From Hyphomicrobium facile (GTDB lineage Bacteria > Pseudomonadota > Alphaproteobacteria > Rhizobiales > Hyphomicrobiaceae): a DNA stretch of 64,000 nucleotides. Below, one piece after another: positions 7,395-17,642 of this stretch. Below the pieces are notes generated by a model. That model did not search any database. It saw only the letters and a program-made list of their open reading frames with translations, and was not told the DNA's origin. The stretch spans positions 1,240,001 through 1,304,000 of the forward strand of contig NZ_FPCH01000002.1 in NCBI RefSeq assembly GCF_900116175.1, read 5' to 3'. Position 1 is the first letter of the stretch. Every line of letters starts with the position of its first letter. Made by a program: the position numbers and the translations under genes.

Positions 7395-9581
7395 ATGCCG
7401 GCCACTGCCGAGCCGCTTTCCCTGCCCTTTTCGCCAGTTGCAGATAACGACATGGCGAAGGCGCGCGCGACGCTCGAAGAGGTGTTCGGATACAAGGGCT
7501 TTCGGTCGCTTCAGAGCGACATTATCGCGACGCTGCTTTCCGGCCGCGATTGCCTGGCACTGATGCCGACCGGCGGCGGTAAATCGCTCTGCTATCAGAT
7601 TCCGGCTCTCATTCGGGGCGGCACCGGCATCGTCGTCTCGCCACTCATCGCGTTGATGCAGGATCAGGTCGATGCGCTGCTCGACCTCGGCGTCAAGGCA
7701 GCCTTTCTCAACTCGACGCAGGATCGGGCGACGCAGGACAAGATCGAGCGTCAATTCGCAGCCGGTGCGCTCGATCTTCTGTACGTCGCGCCGGAACGGC
7801 TGGTGCAGGATCGCACGCTCAATCTCTTCGAGCGCAGCGATATTGCGATTTTCGCGATCGACGAGGCGCACTGCGTTTCGCAATGGGGACATGACTTCCG
7901 GCCGGAGTATCGCCAGCTCAAGGTTCTCGCGAAGCGGTTCCCGAACGTGCCGCGCGTCGCGCTGACGGCTACCGCCGACGAACGCACGCGCCAGGATATC
8001 ATCTCGGAGCTGTCGCTTGAAAATGCGGCTTGCTTCATTGCGAGCTTCGACCGGCCGAACATTCGCTACACCATCGCGGAACTCGGCAGCTTGAGCGCGA
8101 AAGAGAAGCTTTGGCAGTTCATCGAAACCGAACATCCAACGGACGCGGGGATCGTCTATTGTCTCTCGCGCAAGTCGGTCGAAGAAACGGCCGCTTGGCT
8201 ATCGTCGAAGGGGCGTAAAGCGCTCGCCTATCACGCGGGTCTCGATGCGCCGATCCGTGCTGCCGCGCAGACGAAATTTCTGTCCGAAGACGGCCTCATC
8301 ATCGTTGCGACGATTGCCTTCGGCATGGGCATCGACAAGCCGGACGTGCGCTTCGTCGCGCATCTCAATCTGCCGAAGTCGATCGAGTCCTACTATCAGG
8401 AGACGGGCCGCGCGGGGCGCGACGGCGAAGCCGCCAACGCCTGGATGGCGTACGGTTTTCAGGACATCGTGCAGCTTCGGCAATGGATTTCACAATCCGA
8501 AGGCGCGGATGCGTTCAAGAAGGTTCAGCGTCAAAAGCTCGATGCGCTGATCGGGCTTGCCGAGATGCCCGGTTGCCGACGGCAAGCGCTGCTCGCGTAT
8601 TTCGGCGAAACGCGGCCCGAGCCTTGCGGCAACTGCGATAACTGCCTCAACCCGCCACATACGGAAGACGGCTCGGTCCTCGCGCAGAAAGCGCTCTCGG
8701 CGGTTTATCGCACGGGCCAGCGGTTCGGCGTCACGTATCTTGCCGACGTCTTGGGCGGCAGCGCCGACGAACGGATCATCCGCAACGGTCACGACCGGCT
8801 CACCGTCTACGGCATCGGCAAAGATGTTCCGCAGGCGACGTGGAAGGGGCTTTTCCGTCAGCTCACCGCGCAAGGGTATCTCAGCATCGATGACGAGGGC
8901 ATGGGCTCGCTCGTTCTGACGGAACGGGCGCGGCCGCTGCTCCGCGGCGAAGAGCGTTTCCTTTTGCGCGTGACGCGGCAAGTTTCGAAGGGCTCGAAGC
9001 GCGCTGCGTCCGCGGCGGCATCGCGGGTGGCGCGCGAGAACCAGCCGCTGTTCGACGCGCTTCGGGCTCTCCGGCAGAAGCTCGCGGCATCGGCGAAGCT
9101 TCCTCCTTACGTTGTCGCTCAGGACAAGACGCTGATCGAGCTTGCTGAAAAGCAGCCGACGACGGAAAGCGCGCTCCACGACATTCTCGGCCTCGGCGCC
9201 AGCAAGATCGCGCGTTATGGCGTGGCTTTCCTCGACGTCATCGGGCAATTCAAGAAGCATCCGGCGCTCAACAACAGGCTGTCCGCGACCGTGAACGCGA
9301 CGCTCGCTGCGCACTTACGCGGTCTCGATGCAGAGGCGATCGCCGCTGAGCGAAGCCTCGAGATATCGACCGTCTATGGCCATCTGGCGGAGGCGATCGA
9401 AGCCGGACTGATCACGGCTGAGGACGCGTTGAAGCTCGACGCCGCGGATTACGACGAGATCGAAGAGGCATTCGAACGATGCCAAACGCGTGAGACGGGC
9501 AAGCTTGGCCCCGCTTTTTCGGCGCTCGGCGGACGCTACGATTACGGCATCCTGAAATGCCACCTCGCCGATAGCGTGTGA
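7395..9581 (+). CDS. recQ: ATP-dependent DNA helicase RecQ
   Basis: RecQ is a 3'-5' helicase used in recombination and replication-fork repair. The 728 residues have the expected order: helicase core with Walker A MPTGGGKS at 57-64 and DEAH at 156-159; motif VI in [10 protein letters not shown]; a zinc-binding cluster with CRR and CGNCDNC; the RQC winged helix; and an HRDC domain near 530-600. About 110 further residues with a helical, helix-turn-helix-like C-terminus follow, longer than E. coli RecQ (about 610). An alternative start at 7452 ([14 protein letters not shown]) would match the family N-terminus. It stands alone and converges on hisG. Confidence 0.95.
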   Translation: MPATAEPLSLPFSPVADNDMAKARATLEEVFGYKGFRSLQSDIIATLLSGRDCLALMPTGGGKSLCYQIPALIRGGTGIVVSPLIALMQDQVDALLDLGVKAAFLNSTQDRATQDKIERQFAAGALDLLYVAPERLVQDRTLNLFERSDIAIFAIDEAHCVSQWGHDFRPEYRQLKVLAKRFPNVPRVALTATADERTRQDIISELSLENAACFIASFDRPNIRYTIAELGSLSAKEKLWQFIETEHPTDAGIVYCLSRKSVEETAAWLSSKGRKALAYHAGLDAPIRAAAQTKFLSEDGLIIVATIAFGMGIDKPDVRFVAHLNLPKSIESYYQETGRAGRDGEAANAWMAYGFQDIVQLRQWISQSEGADAFKKVQRQKLDALIGLAEMPGCRRQALLAYFGETRPEPCGNCDNCLNPPHTEDGSVLAQKALSAVYRTGQRFGVTYLADVLGGSADERIIRNGHDRLTVYGIGKDVPQATWKGLFRQLTAQGYLSIDDEGMGSLVLTERARPLLRGEERFLLRVTRQVSKGSKRAASAAASRVARENQPLFDALRALRQKLAASAKLPPYVVAQDKTLIELAEKQPTTESALHDILGLGASKIARYGVAFLDVIGQFKKHPALNNRLSATVNATLAAHLRGLDAEAIAAERSLEISTVYGHLAEAIEAGLITAEDALKLDAADYDEIEEAFERCQTRETGKLGPAFSALGGRYDYGILKCHLADSV

Positions 9582-9610
9582 GGCTTGCTGAGGACCGTAC
9601 CGCAAACCGC

Positions 9611-9698
9611 GTCATCCCGGCGAAGGCCGGGATCTGTTCAAGCCTGAAATTTGCGATCAGCGTTAGTTTGGGCGGATCCCCGCCTGCGCGGGGATGAC
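9611..9698. repeat. Bipartite palindromic element, copy 1
   Basis: This 88-base element begins with GTCATC and ends with GATGAC. It holds two perfect eight-base stems, ATCCCGGC/GCCGGGAT (9614-9633) and ATCCCCGC/GCGGGGAT (9676-9695), separated by about 42 bases. It sits between the convergent recQ and hisG genes, where it could end transcription from both sides. Three further copies occur at 39600, 43035 and 43147. Confidence 0.8.
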
Positions 9699-9728
9699 GT
9701 TGAGGAGGCGGCAGCAGCGCGCCTTCAG

Positions 9729-10454
9729 CTACGCGCGCGACGCAGCTTTCGCCGGAACGGATGCCGATAGTTTCGCCGTGAGCTCGGCGCAGATCTTCTC
9801 GAACTCCGGCGTCCAAGCGGCGGCGTTCGAGGCGCACAGGTTCGCCTGCGATTTCAGAATGACACCGTCGTCGAGTATTTTTAGGCCGTTGGCGCGCAGC
9901 GTTTCGCCAGTCGTGGTTATGTCGACGATCAGCTCGGCCATGCCTGCCGCCGGTGCGCCTTCCGTTGCGCCCGCACTCTCGATGATGCGGTAGTCGCCGA
10001 AACCTTTGGAGCCGAAAAACCGCCGCGTCAGGTTCACGTATTTCGTGGCGACGCGCGGCCACCGTCCATGCAGACGGCGGAACGGCAGCGCGATGTCCTC
10101 GAGGTCGTGCACCGTCGCAACGTCAACCCAGCACGCCGGCACCGCCACGATCACGTCGGCGAAGCCGAAGCCGAGCGCCTGCAAGAACCGTATGCGGGTC
10201 GCTGCGTCAGAAATGTTCTCGCGGATCAGATCTTCGCCCGTGATGCCGAGGTGCACGCTTCCCGCCTTCAGGGCGGCCGCGATCTCGCCCGACGAAACGT
10301 AGGCGACGTCGATATCCGGAAGCCCGTCGATTTCGCCGCGATAGCCGCGCACGTGACCGACCTTGCGCACGACCAATCCGGCGCGCGCAAACATATCGGT
10401 CGTCTGCTCCATCAAGCGGCCCTTCGAGGGTATCGCGAGTGTGAGCTTGCTCAT
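9729..10454 (-). CDS. hisG: ATP phosphoribosyltransferase, short form
   Basis: HisG condenses ATP with PRPP in the first, feedback-controlled step of histidine synthesis. This 241-residue protein starts [15 protein letters not shown] and contains GITGEDLI and the PRPP-loop region around [15 protein letters not shown]. It lacks the C-terminal ACT-like regulatory domain of long HisG, so it is the short type that needs HisZ. HisZ is encoded immediately upstream with an ATGA overlap, consistent with equimolar synthesis of the hetero-octamer. Confidence 0.95.
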   Translation of the reverse strand: MSKLTLAIPSKGRLMEQTTDMFARAGLVVRKVGHVRGYRGEIDGLPDIDVAYVSSGEIAAALKAGSVHLGITGEDLIRENISDAATRIRFLQALGFGFADVIVAVPACWVDVATVHDLEDIALPFRRLHGRWPRVATKYVNLTRRFFGSKGFGDYRIIESAGATEGAPAAGMAELIVDITTTGETLRANGLKILDDGVILKSQANLCASNAAAWTPEFEKICAELTAKLSASVPAKAASRA

Positions 10455-11629
10455 TGCGCCCCCTTGACGGTCGCTGCGAGCAGACGCTCGGAATGGATGG
10501 CGGCACCGACGGCCGGAACTTCGACTTGCGCTCCGGCGACGCGCATCAGCCCGTCGTACCGGCCGCCGTTGGCGATGGGGCTTTTCGCGTCAAGGCACGA
10601 CGAATTCACTTCGAAAACCAACCCTGAGTAATAGGCGAGCGTGCGACCGAATTCGGCCGAAAACGTTACGCGACTGAGATCGATGCCCGCGTTGGCAAGG
10701 AGGGCGAGACGCCGGTCGTAAGTTTCCAAAGCCGCGCCCGCACCGTTCTTCGCGCCTTTAAGGAGAGCTGCGATTTTTTCGCCGGCCGTGGTCGCCGGAC
10801 CCGTGACGCCGACATAGCGTTCGATCAACTCGATGGCGCTCGCGTCGAGAGGCTTTTCCTGGCGATCCTCAGCGATCACCATCAGGTGTTCCGTGATGTC
10901 TGCGAGCGAGCGCGTGCCGAGCAGCTCGATTGCATTTTCTTCGAGATAGACGGCGACTGCGGCTTCGCTCTTTTCCCATTCGTCGCGCCGCACGGCAGAA
11001 AGCAATTCTTCCGGGACGCCGGGAGACTCAACGCGCGCGGCCGACGCGAAGTCTTTCAGGGCATTGCGAAACGAGAGCGGCTTCAGGAACGCATCGTCGA
11101 GTCGCTTTTTCCAATTCGGAGAGACGTCGGCCGCGTCGAGAACGCTCGAGAACAATCCGAGGTCGCCGAGCTTCAGCGTCCAGTCCTTGAGGCCGACTTT
11201 TTCGATTGCCTTGACGACGATGGCGACCGTTTCCGCTTCGGCTGCTTCGCGCGCCTTGTCGCCGAAACGCTCGATGCCGGCCTGGCGAAATTCGCGCGGG
11301 TGCGAAGCCGTCGCGCCTTGCGGCTGAAAGCGGAATGCGGGGCCGTTATAGCAATAGCGTGCCGTCGTCGCCGGATCGGCGTGGCGTTCCAAGTGGAGGC
11401 GGCACGTCGGCACCGTGATGTCCGGCCGGAGGCACAGCTCCGCGCCGTCCTGGTCGGTGAAGACATACGTCCGCGCGCGCAAGCTTTCGCCGATGACGTC
11501 GAGGAAGACGTCAGCCGGTTGAATGATGGAGGGCGCAACGGCCTCGTAGCCGGCTTTGGTGAAAACCGACATCAACGTCTGCGCTTGCGCTGCCAGCGCC
11601 TCGAGATTCCGCGTCGTCTCCACGGTCAT
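10451..11629 (-). CDS. hisZ: ATP phosphoribosyltransferase regulatory subunit
   Basis: HisZ is a HisRS paralogue with no synthetase activity that binds short HisG and confers histidine inhibition. The 392 residues keep a class II synthetase-like core ([37 protein letters not shown]) without a HisRS anticodon-binding domain. It follows hisS by three bases and overlaps hisG by four. The order hisS-hisZ-hisG puts the true synthetase, its paralogue and the enzyme in one operon. Confidence 0.94.
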   Translation of the reverse strand: MTVETTRNLEALAAQAQTLMSVFTKAGYEAVAPSIIQPADVFLDVIGESLRARTYVFTDQDGAELCLRPDITVPTCRLHLERHADPATTARYCYNGPAFRFQPQGATASHPREFRQAGIERFGDKAREAAEAETVAIVVKAIEKVGLKDWTLKLGDLGLFSSVLDAADVSPNWKKRLDDAFLKPLSFRNALKDFASAARVESPGVPEELLSAVRRDEWEKSEAAVAVYLEENAIELLGTRSLADITEHLMVIAEDRQEKPLDASAIELIERYVGVTGPATTAGEKIAALLKGAKNGAGAALETYDRRLALLANAGIDLSRVTFSAEFGRTLAYYSGLVFEVNSSCLDAKSPIANGGRYDGLMRVAGAQVEVPAVGAAIHSERLLAATVKGAQ

Positions 11630-11632
11630 GAT

Positions 11633-13087
11633 CTAGGCCTCATGCCGCTTGATGAGCTTGTGAACTTCCTGGATGAGGTTTGCCTCGGAGACGGAGAACT
11701 GCGCCGGGCGCGCCTCCTTCCATTCTTTATTGTCCTTGATCGCGGCGGCGGCTTTCGCGCCTTCGATCAGGTCCTTGATCGTCACCTCGCCTTTGGCGCG
11801 CTCGTCCGAACCTTGGATGATGACGCACGGGCTGTTGCGCTTATCTGCATATTTCATCTGCGCCTTCATGCCGGACGAGCCGAGGTACATCTCCGCGCGG
11901 ACGCCGGCGTTGCGGAGCGCTTGCGTCATTTTCTGGTAGGTTGCGATCTCGCCCTTATCCATGACGAGGACCACGACGGGGCCGAGAGCTTTCGCTTTCT
12001 TGTCGCCGATCAGAGACAGCGCCGCCTGCAGGCGCGATACGCCGATCGAGAAGCCAGTTGCCGGGACTTTTTCGCCCGTGAAGCGCGCGACGAGATCGTC
12101 ATAACGGCCGCCGCCGCCGACGGAACCGAAGCGCACGGGCCTGCCGTCATCGTCTTTGACCTCGAAGGTCAGCTCCGCTTCAAAGACGGGGCCGGTGTAG
12201 TATTCGAGGCCGCGGACGACCGTCTGATCGAGGCGGATGCGATTTTCGTCGTATCCGGCGGCGGCGCAGATCTCCTTGAGCTTCAAGAGATCTTCGACTC
12301 CGGACTTGAATGCAGGGTTATCGGTGTTCGAGGCGATGGGCCGTTCGAGGAAGCCAATGACTTCCATCGTCTGCGCGGGTGTCAGATCGGCCCCTTTCGT
12401 GAAGTCGCCGCTTTCATCCTTGCGGCCCTTTCCGAGCAACTGGGAAACGCCCTCGATACCAAGGCGATCGAGCTTGTCGACGGCGCGCAGAACGGTCAGA
12501 CGGCGCCCGGCATTTTCTTCGCCGTCGAGACCGGCGGCACTCAACAGTCCGTCGAGAAGCTTGCGGCTTGAGACCTTGATCACGTAGTCGCCGCGCTTCA
12601 CGCCGAGGGCTTCGAGCGTATCGGCGGCGAGCATGCACATCTCGGCATCGGCTGCGACGCCTTCTGCTCCGACCGTATCGGCGTCGAACTGCATGAACTG
12701 GCGGAAGCGGCCCGGGCCCGGCTTTTCGTTGCGGTAGACGTTGCCGAACGCATAACGGCGGAACGGCTTCGGCAGGAATTGGAAATTCTGAGCGACGTAG
12801 CGGGCGAGCGGCGCGGTCAGGTCGTAGCGCAGGCTCATCCATTGCTCGTCCTCGTCCTGGAACGAGAAGACGCCGGCGTTGGGGCGGTCCTGGTCGGGGA
12901 GGAATTTGCCGAGCGCGTCGGTGTACTCGATCGCGGGCGTCTCGAGCGCTTCGAAGCCGTAGCGCTCGTAGACCTCACGGATCTTACCCGTCATGTCGTT
13001 GAGGCCCCGGAGTTCCGCCGCCTCGATATCGCGGAAGCCTTTGGCGAGGCGCGCCTCGGGGCGCGTGCTTGTATTCACTTTGGACAT
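11633..13087 (-). CDS. hisS: Histidyl-tRNA synthetase, alphaproteobacterial type
   Basis: HisRS charges tRNA-His. The 484-residue protein has class II motif 2 as [20 protein letters not shown], a HisA-type [18 protein letters not shown] segment and motif 3 near GFSIGVSRL, then an anticodon-binding domain from about residue 380. The motif 2 loop differs from the canonical RHERPQKGRYRQFHQ, as in the alphaproteobacterial HisRS group that charges tRNA-His without the usual extra G-1. It is longer than E. coli HisRS (424). It is the first gene of hisSZG, with the promoter in the 123 bases upstream. Confidence 0.95.
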   Translation of the reverse strand: MSKVNTSTRPEARLAKGFRDIEAAELRGLNDMTGKIREVYERYGFEALETPAIEYTDALGKFLPDQDRPNAGVFSFQDEDEQWMSLRYDLTAPLARYVAQNFQFLPKPFRRYAFGNVYRNEKPGPGRFRQFMQFDADTVGAEGVAADAEMCMLAADTLEALGVKRGDYVIKVSSRKLLDGLLSAAGLDGEENAGRRLTVLRAVDKLDRLGIEGVSQLLGKGRKDESGDFTKGADLTPAQTMEVIGFLERPIASNTDNPAFKSGVEDLLKLKEICAAAGYDENRIRLDQTVVRGLEYYTGPVFEAELTFEVKDDDGRPVRFGSVGGGGRYDDLVARFTGEKVPATGFSIGVSRLQAALSLIGDKKAKALGPVVVLVMDKGEIATYQKMTQALRNAGVRAEMYLGSSGMKAQMKYADKRNSPCVIIQGSDERAKGEVTIKDLIEGAKAAAAIKDNKEWKEARPAQFSVSEANLIQEVHKLIKRHEA

Positions 13088-13210
13088 GAGGATGTTGGGG
13101 ACCAGACCGCAAATAGAAAAGTTGCCGTGACACCTTACGGCGCCCGGCGTGCGAGCCCGCCTTATATCGGATGGACCGGCATCAGGAAAGTCGCCCTAAA
13201 ATCCCTAAAA

Positions 13211-14404
13211 TCAACGCAGCTCAGCCACTTGGTCTATATCGGCTGCGCCCCGGCGCACCCGTTTGCCTTGGAAGTGTCCCCTGAGGAGGTGCAGGAGAGC
13301 CGCCGGGAGGGCAATCCCGTCCGTCGGCACGACCAGATCGTAGAGCGGCACCTCTCGTGCACCAAAGCCGCGCGCGAGCGGGTGCTCCCCGATGCCCATA
13401 TCGAAGCGGCGCACGCCCCGGGTGGCGAAATATTTCATGGCTTCGATTACGACGAGCCGGCCCGGCGAGAGGTGGCTCCACTCTTCTCCGCCCGTCGAAA
13501 TGGCGAGGCGCGTGAAGGCGCCGTCATGGACGATGCCGAAAAGGGTGGCGACGATCTCGCCGTTTGCTTCGAGCGCGAAGAGGGCGCTCAAGCCTGCGTC
13601 GGAGCCGTCGATCGCCAAGCGTTCGTAGAAGGAGCCGTAAGCCGGTTCATCGAGGACGCTTTTGCCATGGAGCGCCGCGTGCCGGCGCGCCCGCTGTTCT
13701 TCCAGCGCCAGATAGACATGGGCGATTTCCTCCGCGGTCGTCGCCCGATAAAAGCGCGGCGAGGGCTCCTTCTGCCACAGCCGATAGCAGCGTTCGACTT
13801 CCTTGCGATATTTCTTGCCGATGCCGCGCGGGTGAGCGTCCGCGGTGTCCGTCAGGAACAGCTCGGTTCCTGATCGCAACGCGGGCGAGCGGCCTAAACA
13901 CGTGAGGAGCGGATTCGGGCGGCCGCCGATTTCGGCTGGCATGCGTTCGAAGCGGATAAGATCGATATCGCGCATCGCGCTGCGCACCGAACGCCAGACG
14001 CGGCGGATGGCTCTTCGATCCGTGAGGCGTACCGGTCCCAAAATCGGGCCGCCGTAATCGGAAACGCCGAGGTCGGCGAAGCTCGCGACGCGCAACATCC
14101 TTTCTTTCGCGACAACGAGCGGGAGAACGAGCGCGACGTCGCCGCTCGATTGTTCGGTCACGACCACGAGACGCGGCATCGCTTTCCGCGCGGGCGCCAA
14201 TTCTTCGTAGAGGACCGTCAGCCAATCGAGCGTTTGAAAACCGTTGGAGACGAGGCCGGTCTCGACGGCTTCGAATGCCGCGAGCGCTTCGTCGGCGCCA
14301 TCGAAGACTTCGGTAATGAAGCGGCCACCGCGCGAGTTGAGCACTCGCGACCAGCCACCCCCGGCGCGCAATATCGCGCCGCCCCCTGTTTCCACCGTCG
14401 CCAT
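13211..14404 (-). CDS. GNAT-superfamily acetyltransferase, CelD/BcsL-like
   Basis: The 397-residue protein resembles the acetyltransferase family first annotated as CelD/BcsL (PF13480): an N-terminal half-domain, then the GNAT-like core with YRKEVERCYRLW, an acyl-acceptor strand region FALEANGEIVATLFGIVHDG, and SPGRLVVIEAMKYFATRGVRRFDMGIGEHPLARGFGA near the end. Such proteins often modify exopolysaccharide or cell-envelope sugars. The ATG at 14404 (MATVETGGG) is preferred; the open frame extends into cobS, but that stretch is Arg-rich and non-family. It lies 41 bases after cobS and is probably the last gene of the glc-cob operon. Confidence 0.75.
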   Translation of the reverse strand: MATVETGGGAILRAGGGWSRVLNSRGGRFITEVFDGADEALAAFEAVETGLVSNGFQTLDWLTVLYEELAPARKAMPRLVVVTEQSSGDVALVLPLVVAKERMLRVASFADLGVSDYGGPILGPVRLTDRRAIRRVWRSVRSAMRDIDLIRFERMPAEIGGRPNPLLTCLGRSPALRSGTELFLTDTADAHPRGIGKKYRKEVERCYRLWQKEPSPRFYRATTAEEIAHVYLALEEQRARRHAALHGKSVLDEPAYGSFYERLAIDGSDAGLSALFALEANGEIVATLFGIVHDGAFTRLAISTGGEEWSHLSPGRLVVIEAMKYFATRGVRRFDMGIGEHPLARGFGAREVPLYDLVVPTDGIALPAALLHLLRGHFQGKRVRRGAADIDQVAELR

Positions 14405-14445
14405 ACGCAATACACTCTGCGGCGAGCTTCTTGTTTTCGGGAATA

Positions 14446-15213
14446 TTATCCCGGACCGGCGATTATGGCCACGGCGATTATAAAGAACGCCGTTTCGTAA
14501 ATCTGTTCGACCGCGCCCAGGACGTCGCCCGTGTAGCCACCGATTTTCTGGTGGGCAATCAACGCGACAATGGTTGCTGCTACGCCTGCGAACAGGGCCG
14601 ACGCCAAGAAGACGACGGGGCTCAAACAAAGAAATCCGAAAATCAGAGCGGTCACGACTGTCACCGCGATCTCGCTTCCGGTCATTTCCGACGTGGTTCG
14701 GCTGACCTTTGCCGCTTCGCCGCCCGCATAGGAAAGGCTCGCCAGCGCCAGCACGGCCGCCGCCCTCGCGCCCGCAAACCCGGCGATGACGACCTTCGCG
14801 GAAGAGAGCGGATCGACCGCAGCGAGTGCCGTTGCCTTGAGCGCCAGAGTGACGATCAGGGCGAGAACGCCGTATGTGCCAATGCGGCTATCTTTCATGA
14901 TTTCGAGGCAGCGTTCGCGGGTGTGTCCGCCGCCGAATGCGTCGGCGGTGTCGGCCAATCCATCCTCGTGCAGCCCACCGGTCAGCAGAATAGCGAACGC
15001 TAAGCCCAGTATGACGGGTAGCGGCTCGGGGAAGACGAACGACGTCAGCAGGATGACACCGCCCGTGAAGACGCCGACCAGACCGCCGACCAGCGGCAAA
15101 TATTTCGCTGCCCGCACAAGCCAATCGCCCGGCAAGGGATCGATGTGCTTGAGCGGAATGCGCGTCAGGAATTGCAACGCAACGAAGAAACGCATCCGTT
15201 CAAGCGAGATCAT
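14446..15213 (-). CDS. cobS: Adenosylcobinamide-GDP ribazoletransferase
   Basis: CobS is the membrane enzyme that joins adenosylcobinamide-GDP to alpha-ribazole to complete cobalamin. The 255 residues are mostly transmembrane helices and contain the Asp-rich GGLHEDGLADTADAFGGGHTRERCLEIMKDSRIGTYG block (residues about 80-117) that holds the metal-binding active site. The start overlaps the cobT stop by four bases (ATGA). Pairing with cobT covers two linked reactions of nucleotide-loop assembly. Confidence 0.95.
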   Translation of the reverse strand: MISLERMRFFVALQFLTRIPLKHIDPLPGDWLVRAAKYLPLVGGLVGVFTGGVILLTSFVFPEPLPVILGLAFAILLTGGLHEDGLADTADAFGGGHTRERCLEIMKDSRIGTYGVLALIVTLALKATALAAVDPLSSAKVVIAGFAGARAAAVLALASLSYAGGEAAKVSRTTSEMTGSEIAVTVVTALIFGFLCLSPVVFLASALFAGVAATIVALIAHQKIGGYTGDVLGAVEQIYETAFFIIAVAIIAGPG

Positions 15214-16256
15214 TCGGGATGTTCACCCGGCAAGTCCGCCATTTCGCGGAGCATGAGTTCGGCGGCTCGAATGATGGGGATTGCGAGCGCGGCACCGCTG
15301 CCTTCGCCGAGCCGCATTTCCAATTCGAGCAGCGGCTTGACGCTCAGATGCTTCAGCAGAGCCGCATGTCCGGGTTCGGCTGAGCAATGAGCGAAAACGC
15401 AGTTATCGATCGTTCCCGGAACGAGGGCTTCCGCGGCGATGGCTCCGGCGGTCGAGATGAAACCATCGACGACGATAACGCGTCCAGCGGCGGCGGCCGC
15501 CGTCATCGCGCCTGCCATCATCACGATTTCGAAGCCGCCGAACTGGCGAAGCACTTCGAACGTGCGCTTCTCCGAAGTGGATGGCGCAATCGCGGCGCGG
15601 TCAATCGTGTCGCTGAGCACCTGATATTTGTGATCGAGACCGAGTGCCGGAGTGCCTGCTCCCGGACCGACGAGCGATTTGAGACCGAGACCGGTCAACG
15701 CGTGGGCGACCAGGCCGGCGGCGCTCGTATTGCCGATGCCGATTTCGCCGTAGCCGACGATACCGACGTTCTCAGCGCCCAGGTGCGCATCGATGGCGCG
15801 ACCGGCTTCCAGGGCCGCTGCGCATTCCTCGATGGACATCGCTGGCTCGCGCCGGGCGTTCTTCGTGCCGCTTGCTATGCGGCGGTCGAGAAGGAGATCG
15901 TGCGGCGGCAACGGCTCGAGCATTCCGGCGTCAACGAGTTCGACGCCGACGCCTGCGGCGCGCGCCAATACGTTGACGCCCGCGGTGCCCGCCAAAACGA
16001 ACTTGGCGATCTCGCGCGTCACAACGGAGGGGTAGGCCGTCACGCCTTCGGCGGTGATGCCGTGATCGCCCGCGAAGACCAGAATTTTCGCAATGCCGAG
16101 GTCGGGGCTCGTCGAGCCTCCGATCAAGCCGATTTGGACTGCGAGATCCTCGAGCCGCCCGAGCGAGCCGACCGGCTTCGCCTTGCCGCGAAGGCGGGCG
16201 CGAAGCTCATCGGCGAGCAAAGTCTGGGATTGTTTGACGCCGGATTGGACTGTCAT
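15210..16256 (-). CDS. cobT: Nicotinate-nucleotide-dimethylbenzimidazole phosphoribosyltransferase
   Basis: CobT activates the lower ligand base of cobalamin, forming alpha-ribazole phosphate. The 348-residue protein has KPVGSLGRLEDLA near its start, FAGDHGITAEGVTAYPS, and GYGEIGIGNTSAAG, all family landmarks, with a C-terminal EMRLGEGSGAALA carrying the probable catalytic Glu. It starts inside the glcF stop codon (ATGA) and overlaps cobS in the same way, so all three are translationally coupled. No cobalamin riboswitch is evident in the operon leader. Confidence 0.95.
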   Translation of the reverse strand: MTVQSGVKQSQTLLADELRARLRGKAKPVGSLGRLEDLAVQIGLIGGSTSPDLGIAKILVFAGDHGITAEGVTAYPSVVTREIAKFVLAGTAGVNVLARAAGVGVELVDAGMLEPLPPHDLLLDRRIASGTKNARREPAMSIEECAAALEAGRAIDAHLGAENVGIVGYGEIGIGNTSAAGLVAHALTGLGLKSLVGPGAGTPALGLDHKYQVLSDTIDRAAIAPSTSEKRTFEVLRQFGGFEIVMMAGAMTAAAAAGRVIVVDGFISTAGAIAAEALVPGTIDNCVFAHCSAEPGHAALLKHLSVKPLLELEMRLGEGSGAALAIPIIRAAELMLREMADLPGEHPE

Positions 16257-17617
16257 GCGCCTATGTAGTCCTCAACGCTGTGTTTGGGTTGCGGCACGTT
16301 TGTCGAATACTGGGCGAGATTTTCTAATCCCGGCGGAATTGGACCACCATGCGCCCAATCGAGCAACTCGACCGTATGGACGACCGGCACATCGAGCGCC
16401 CGTTGAAGCTGATTGATGCAGCCGATGTTGCCTGCCGCCACGATATCCGGCCGCAATGATTTGATGTTTGCGGCCTTGCGATCGCGCAACGCGCCCGAGA
16501 TTTCGGGCTGAAGAATATTATAGACGCCCGCCGAGCCGCAGCAGAGATGGGCTTCCGGCACATCCATGACGGTGAAGCCAGCTTTCTTCAGCAACGACTT
16601 CGGCTGGCTCGTGACGCGCTGGCCGTGCTGCAGCGAGCACGCCGAATGATAGGCGACCTTGAGGCTCGACCAGCGTTTCGGCGCGCCGATATCGTACTGG
16701 TCGAGGAACTCGCTGACATCCTTCGTCATCGCCGCGATGTCTTTCGCGCGCTTGGCGTACTCGGTTTCGTGTTTCAGGAGATGCCCGTAGTCCTTTACCG
16801 TCGTGCCGCAGCCGGACGTGTTGATGATGATGGCGTCGACGCCGCCCTTGGCGATTTCCTTGCTCCAGGCATCGACGTTGACCTTGGCGGCCTTGATCGC
16901 TTCTTCCTCGCGGCCGATGTGCTGGTTCAAGGCTCCGCAGCAGGCGGCTCCGGCCGACACGATCACATCGATGCCGCCGCGCGCGAAAAGCCGGATCGTC
17001 GCGTCGTTGATTTCGGGTCTCAGCACTTGCTGCGCACAACCCGCAAGCATGATGACGCGGCCAGTTCTCACGCCCGTCGGAGATGCTCGGCCCGGTCCGC
17101 GGAAGCGGCCGGAGCGTGGCGCCTCGACCGGCGCCAAATCGACCATCGCGGCAAGCTCGGGAAGATTGAGCGCCTTGAATGCGCCAGCCATCCGCCGGCC
17201 GAGCGGTGCTGCCTTCATCGCCCACCGGAAGCGGCGCGGATGCGGCACGATCTCCGCCAACGCGCGGCGGATGAGCCGATCCTTCAGACTGCGGCTTCCC
17301 GTTTTCTCGATGTGCTTCCGCGCAATCTCGACGAGATGCATATAGTCGACGCCCGAAGGGCAGGTCGTCATGCACGAGAAGCACGACAGGCAACGGTCGA
17401 TGTGAACCGAAACCTCGGGCTTCGCATCGAGCCCTTTCTCGAGCATGTCCTTTATTGCGTAGATGCGGCCGCGCGGACTATCGCGCTCGTCGCCGAGGAC
17501 GACGTATGTCGGGCACGTCGCGGTGCAGAACCCGCAGTGTACGCAGCGTCGAAGGATGCGCTCGGCTTCCCTGACCTCCGGATCGTCAAGCTGCGATTTC
17601 GAAAAATTGGTTTGCAT
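16253..17617 (-). CDS. glcF: Glycolate oxidase iron-sulfur subunit
   Basis: GlcF carries electrons from the flavin subunits of glycolate oxidase to the membrane quinone pool. In 454 residues there are two [4Fe-4S] motifs, CVHCGFCTATCP (about 25-36) and CLSCFSCMTTCP (about 77-88), followed by the CCG-type cysteine-rich repeats GAACCGALN and HLCCGSAGVYN. It is 25 bases downstream of glcE and ends in an ATGA overlap with cobT. Glycolate oxidation yields glyoxylate. Confidence 0.94.
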   Translation of the reverse strand: MQTNFSKSQLDDPEVREAERILRRCVHCGFCTATCPTYVVLGDERDSPRGRIYAIKDMLEKGLDAKPEVSVHIDRCLSCFSCMTTCPSGVDYMHLVEIARKHIEKTGSRSLKDRLIRRALAEIVPHPRRFRWAMKAAPLGRRMAGAFKALNLPELAAMVDLAPVEAPRSGRFRGPGRASPTGVRTGRVIMLAGCAQQVLRPEINDATIRLFARGGIDVIVSAGAACCGALNQHIGREEEAIKAAKVNVDAWSKEIAKGGVDAIIINTSGCGTTVKDYGHLLKHETEYAKRAKDIAAMTKDVSEFLDQYDIGAPKRWSSLKVAYHSACSLQHGQRVTSQPKSLLKKAGFTVMDVPEAHLCCGSAGVYNILQPEISGALRDRKAANIKSLRPDIVAAGNIGCINQLQRALDVPVVHTVELLDWAHGGPIPPGLENLAQYSTNVPQPKHSVEDYIGA

Positions 17618-17642
17618 TGCGCCTTATGTCGAACTGACGTGT

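Noticed and set aside
10886-12571. 561-residue open frame opposite hisZ and hisS
   Set aside because: It is antisense to two well-conserved genes and shows Arg/Asp-rich shadow composition with no motif.
13194-13211. Tandem CCCTAAAAT repeat near the hisS promoter
   Set aside because: It is only two copies of nine bases at the end of another gene, with no recognised motif, so it is too weak to report.
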